From assembly GCA_964646605.1 (NCBI GenBank), contig CAZYEX010000038.1, positions 1-64,000 on the forward strand: 64,000 nucleotides of DNA, in the 5' to 3' direction. A model generated the notes under the pieces. It saw only the letters and a program-made list of their open reading frames with translations. It did not search any database and was not told the origin of the DNA. This stretch comes from SBAX01 sp964646605 (lineage in GTDB: Bacteria; Planctomycetota; Phycisphaerae; UBA1845). This document shows positions 61,652 to 64,000 of this stretch, in pieces; the first letter of the stretch is position 1, and each line of letters begins with the position of its first letter. The position numbers were made by a program, and so were the translations under genes.

Positions 61652-64000
61652 TCCAACGCCGGCCGTCGTCGACATTCCGTCCAACGTTGTTCCCTACTTG
61701 TTCGGGATCGGCGGAACGCCTCCCGAGGAGCTGGACACCCGCGAATCCCAGGACCGAGCCAACGAACTGCGCGAGCAGACGGAGGAGTTGGAGGAGGAAG
61801 AAGGCGGGGCGCTCCAGTTCCAAGTGATGAGTTTTCAACTGCGCGATGCGCTGTCCGAGCTCGGGCAACTGGAACTGCAAGTGATGTCCCCCTCAGGGGT
61901 CGAAATCCTCGCCGAGGAGGTCATCGGCAAGCGCGCTTGGTTCGCCTGGGCGTGCGGAACGGAGTTGGATCGCACCTTCCGCTTTTACCACGGAATTGTG
62001 ACGCGGTTCTCGGAGGTCGGCGGGGATCGGCTCAGTGCCTTCTATCACGTTTCCGTCTCCCCGAGGCTGCTGCGCCTGTCGCTTCACTTGCGCTGTCGGA
62101 TTTTTCAGGATAAGTCCGTTCCGCAGATCATCGAGAAAGTGCTCACCGAGGGCGGTTTGCAGTCGGGCAAGGACGTCAAGCCCAAGCTCACCGCCACGTA
62201 CGAACCGCGCAAGTACTGCGTGCAATACCGCGAATCGGACTTCCATTTTCTCTCTCGTTTGATGGAGGAGGAGGGGATCTACTATCGGTTCGAACACGCG
62301 GTGACCGGCGATGTTCTGGTCCTGATGGACGCGGCCACAGCGCATCCGCTGTCCTTGCCCTATGACTCCGTGGTGGTCCAGACGCACGACGTGGAAAACC
62401 AGCTGGATCCCACCGACGACGGACGCGAGGCGGCGGAGCGGATGGAGACGAGACTGAGTGAGATCGCCGGGGCGACGCTGGAAGAGCGAATCGAGTCCTT
62501 CCAGTTCACCCACACTCTGCAATCCGGGCGCGTCACCCTGCGCGACTATAATTTCATGAACTCCGCCAGCCTTCCCCGCGGCGAGCAGGTCGGTCGTTGG
62601 ACCCAGGAGCCCGAGGTCTACGACTATCCCGGCCGCTTCTACACCGACGGACGCGGACGACAACTGGCCGTGATCCGCATGCAGGAGCGCGACGCAGGGA
62701 CGCGCATCGCCCGCGGGCGGTCGGATTTTCGCAGTCTCGCCGCCGGGTGCCGCTTCAACATTCTCGACCATCCGCGACTCAGCTTCAACCGTGGATATCT
62801 CTGTACAGCCGTCGTACACTATGGAACGCAGCGATCGCAGATCGACTCCGAGGGTCGGCCGGTGGGAATGGGCGGCACGACCTATGAAAATGAATTCACC
62901 TGCATTCCCGACGACGCGGTCTATCGCCCCCTGCGGACCACGGTCAAGCCCGTGATCACCGGGATCCAAACCGCCAAAGTCGTGGGGCCCGCCGGGGAGG
63001 AAATCTACACCGACCAGTACGTGCGCGTGAAGGTGCAGTTCCATTGGGACCGCGAGGGGAAAGAGGACGAGCATTCGTCCTGTTGGGTGCGGGTGGCCCA
63101 GACCTCCGCGGACAAGGGGTTCGGCACGGTCGTCATCCCCCGGATCGGCACGGAGGTGGTCATCGAGTTTGTGGAGGGTGACCCCGATCGGCCCCTGGTA
63201 CACGGCGCCGTCTACAACGATCAGCACATGCCCGCCCTGAGTCAGCCTGACCAGAAAATGTGTACCGGCCTCAAGAGCAACAGCACCCCAGGCGGCGGCG
63301 GGTCCAACGAAATCACCCTGGACGACACCAAGGGGAAGGAGCACGTCTACATTCATTCCCAATACGACATGCTTCGGAAGGTGGAGCACGATGATACCGT
63401 CGATATCATCAACAACCAAAAGCAAACGATCGGCGTGGATCGCACCGAATCGGTCGGGAGCAACGAGAAAATCACCATCGGCGCCAACCGCGACGAGACC
63501 GTCGGGGCCAACGAGACGATCACCATCGGCGCGAACAGAACCGAAAACGTCGGGGCCAACGAGACGATCACGGTGAGCGCCGACCGGACTCGCACGGTCA
63601 TGCAGAACGAGACCGTCACAGTCGCCCTGACCCGAACGCACACCGTGGGAATCAACGAGGCCATCACCGTGGGCGTGGCCCAGGAGGTCACCGTCGGCGC
63701 CACCCGTGCTGTCACCGTCGGGGCGTCGCAAAGCGTCAACATCGGGACGGACCTGACCGAGGACGTGGGCAAGAATCAGAAAGACAGCGTCGGCGCCAAC
63801 CGCACCACGAAAGTCGGGAAGGACGACACGTTGGACGTGGGAAAGAAGATCGCCGTCACTGCCGGCGATCAGATCGTACTTACGACGGGGCAGTCCAGCC
63901 TGACGATGAAGAAGGACGGCACGATCATCCTTAAGGGTAAGTCCATCAAGATCGAAGCCACGCAGAAGATCGAAGAGAAGGCCATGAACATCACCTCCGA
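61644..64000 (+). CDS. vgrG: T6SS spike protein VgrG (TssI), cut by window edge
   Basis: The frame from the ATG at 61644, overlapping clpV by 8 bases, stays open for 785 codons to the right edge. Residues about 1-55 are an unusual acidic extension (DTRESQDRANELREQTEELE). Then the VgrG/gp27-like part: FRFYHGIVTRFSEVGGDRLS, YCVQYRESDFHFLSRLMEEE and GIYYRFEH. The gp5-like OB-fold follows with VRVKVQFHWDREGK, CWVRVAQTSADKGFG, and RIGTEVVIEFVEGDPDRPLV. Next come eight 16-residue spike repeats. VgrG trimers tip the Hcp tube and carry effectors; the C-terminus, where an effector domain could be fused, is not visible, nor is a PAAR gene. Confidence 0.96.
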   Translation, partial: MPSPTPAVVDIPSNVVPYLFGIGGTPPEELDTRESQDRANELREQTEELEEEEGGALQFQVMSFQLRDALSELGQLELQVMSPSGVEILAEEVIGKRAWFAWACGTELDRTFRFYHGIVTRFSEVGGDRLSAFYHVSVSPRLLRLSLHLRCRIFQDKSVPQIIEKVLTEGGLQSGKDVKPKLTATYEPRKYCVQYRESDFHFLSRLMEEEGIYYRFEHAVTGDVLVLMDAATAHPLSLPYDSVVVQTHDVENQLDPTDDGREAAERMETRLSEIAGATLEERIESFQFTHTLQSGRVTLRDYNFMNSASLPRGEQVGRWTQEPEVYDYPGRFYTDGRGRQLAVIRMQERDAGTRIARGRSDFRSLAAGCRFNILDHPRLSFNRGYLCTAVVHYGTQRSQIDSEGRPVGMGGTTYENEFTCIPDDAVYRPLRTTVKPVITGIQTAKVVGPAGEEIYTDQYVRVKVQFHWDREGKEDEHSSCWVRVAQTSADKGFGTVVIPRIGTEVVIEFVEGDPDRPLVHGAVYNDQHMPALSQPDQKMCTGLKSNSTPGGGGSNEITLDDTKGKEHVYIHSQYDMLRKVEHDDTVDIINNQKQTIGVDRTESVGSNEKITIGANRDETVGANETITIGANRTENVGANETITVSADRTRTVMQNETVTVALTRTHTVGINEAITVGVAQEVTVGATRAVTVGASQSVNIGTDLTEDVGKNQKDSVGANRTTKVGKDDTLDVGKKIAVTAGDQIVLTTGQSSLTMKKDGTIILKGKSIKIEATQKIEEKAMNITS
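63453..63836 (+). repeat. 16-residue (48-base) repeats in the VgrG spike
   Basis: Eight successive 16-residue units follow each other, the first three most alike (VGSNEKITIGANRDET, VGANETITIGANRTEN, VGANETITVSADRTRT) and later ones diverging. They form the beta-prism spike typical of VgrG. Confidence 0.75.

Noticed and set aside
61893..63731. Open frame of about 610 codons opposite vgrG
   Set aside because: The repeated Asp/Gly/Val pattern is the mirror of the vgrG repeats, and vgrG is certain.

Overview
The window is GC-rich, gene-dense bacterial chromosome. It looks planctomycete-like (Planctomycetota, possibly Phycisphaerae-type). The clues are a secreted protein ending in two short dockerin/EF-hand-like repeats, a crowd of very divergent secreted and surface proteins, an ECF sigma factor unit, and several families of short intergenic inverted repeats. 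No rRNA, tRNA or CRISPR was recognised by eye, and no species is claimed.

Left part (1-20.7 kb): mostly housekeeping. In order: the start of a ComM/YifB-type ATPase gene (runs off the left edge), a tiny 14-cysteine secreted protein followed by a thioredoxin-fold protein without its redox cysteines, purF, a DedA membrane protein, an orphan HicB antitoxin, aceE (pyruvate dehydrogenase E1) with an operator-like palindrome upstream, an ECF sigma / membrane protein / periplasmic coiled-coil unit, a secreted protein made of five cysteine-rich repeats, glmS, an unknown secreted protein, an OleC-like AMP-forming ligase, a PBP4-type D-Ala-D-Ala carboxypeptidase and an unknown soluble protein.

Middle part (20.7-33.6 kb): a block of exported proteins. 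It holds a dockerin-like protein, a 642-residue surface protein with 52-residue tandem repeats, a metzincin-like lipoprotein protease, a small lipoprotein, a thrombospondin-type-3-like calcium-binding protein, a long lipoprotein with Ig-like segments, a FecR-domain protein, a helical-repeat/beta-barrel outer-membrane protein and two very small exported proteins that look related.

Right part (33.7-64 kb): a type VI secretion system (T6SS) locus holding a candidate for each of the 13 core components: tssJ, tssK, tssL, tssM, tagF, tssA, tssB, tssC, hcp (tssD), tssE, tssF, tssG, tssH (clpV) and vgrG (tssI, cut by the right edge). TssJKLM form the envelope complex, TssEFGK and TssA the baseplate, TssBC the sheath, Hcp and VgrG the tube and tip, and ClpV recycles the sheath. 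The genes are closely packed and often overlap. At the left end of the locus two large kinase-like proteins are divergently transcribed: a 1789-residue membrane protein and a 752-residue protein that carries a cysteine-rich insertion. Both have serine where an active kinase has the catalytic aspartate. Together with an adjacent 420-residue coiled-coil protein they are the best candidates for a poorly described T6SS control module, and are the most interesting part of the window.
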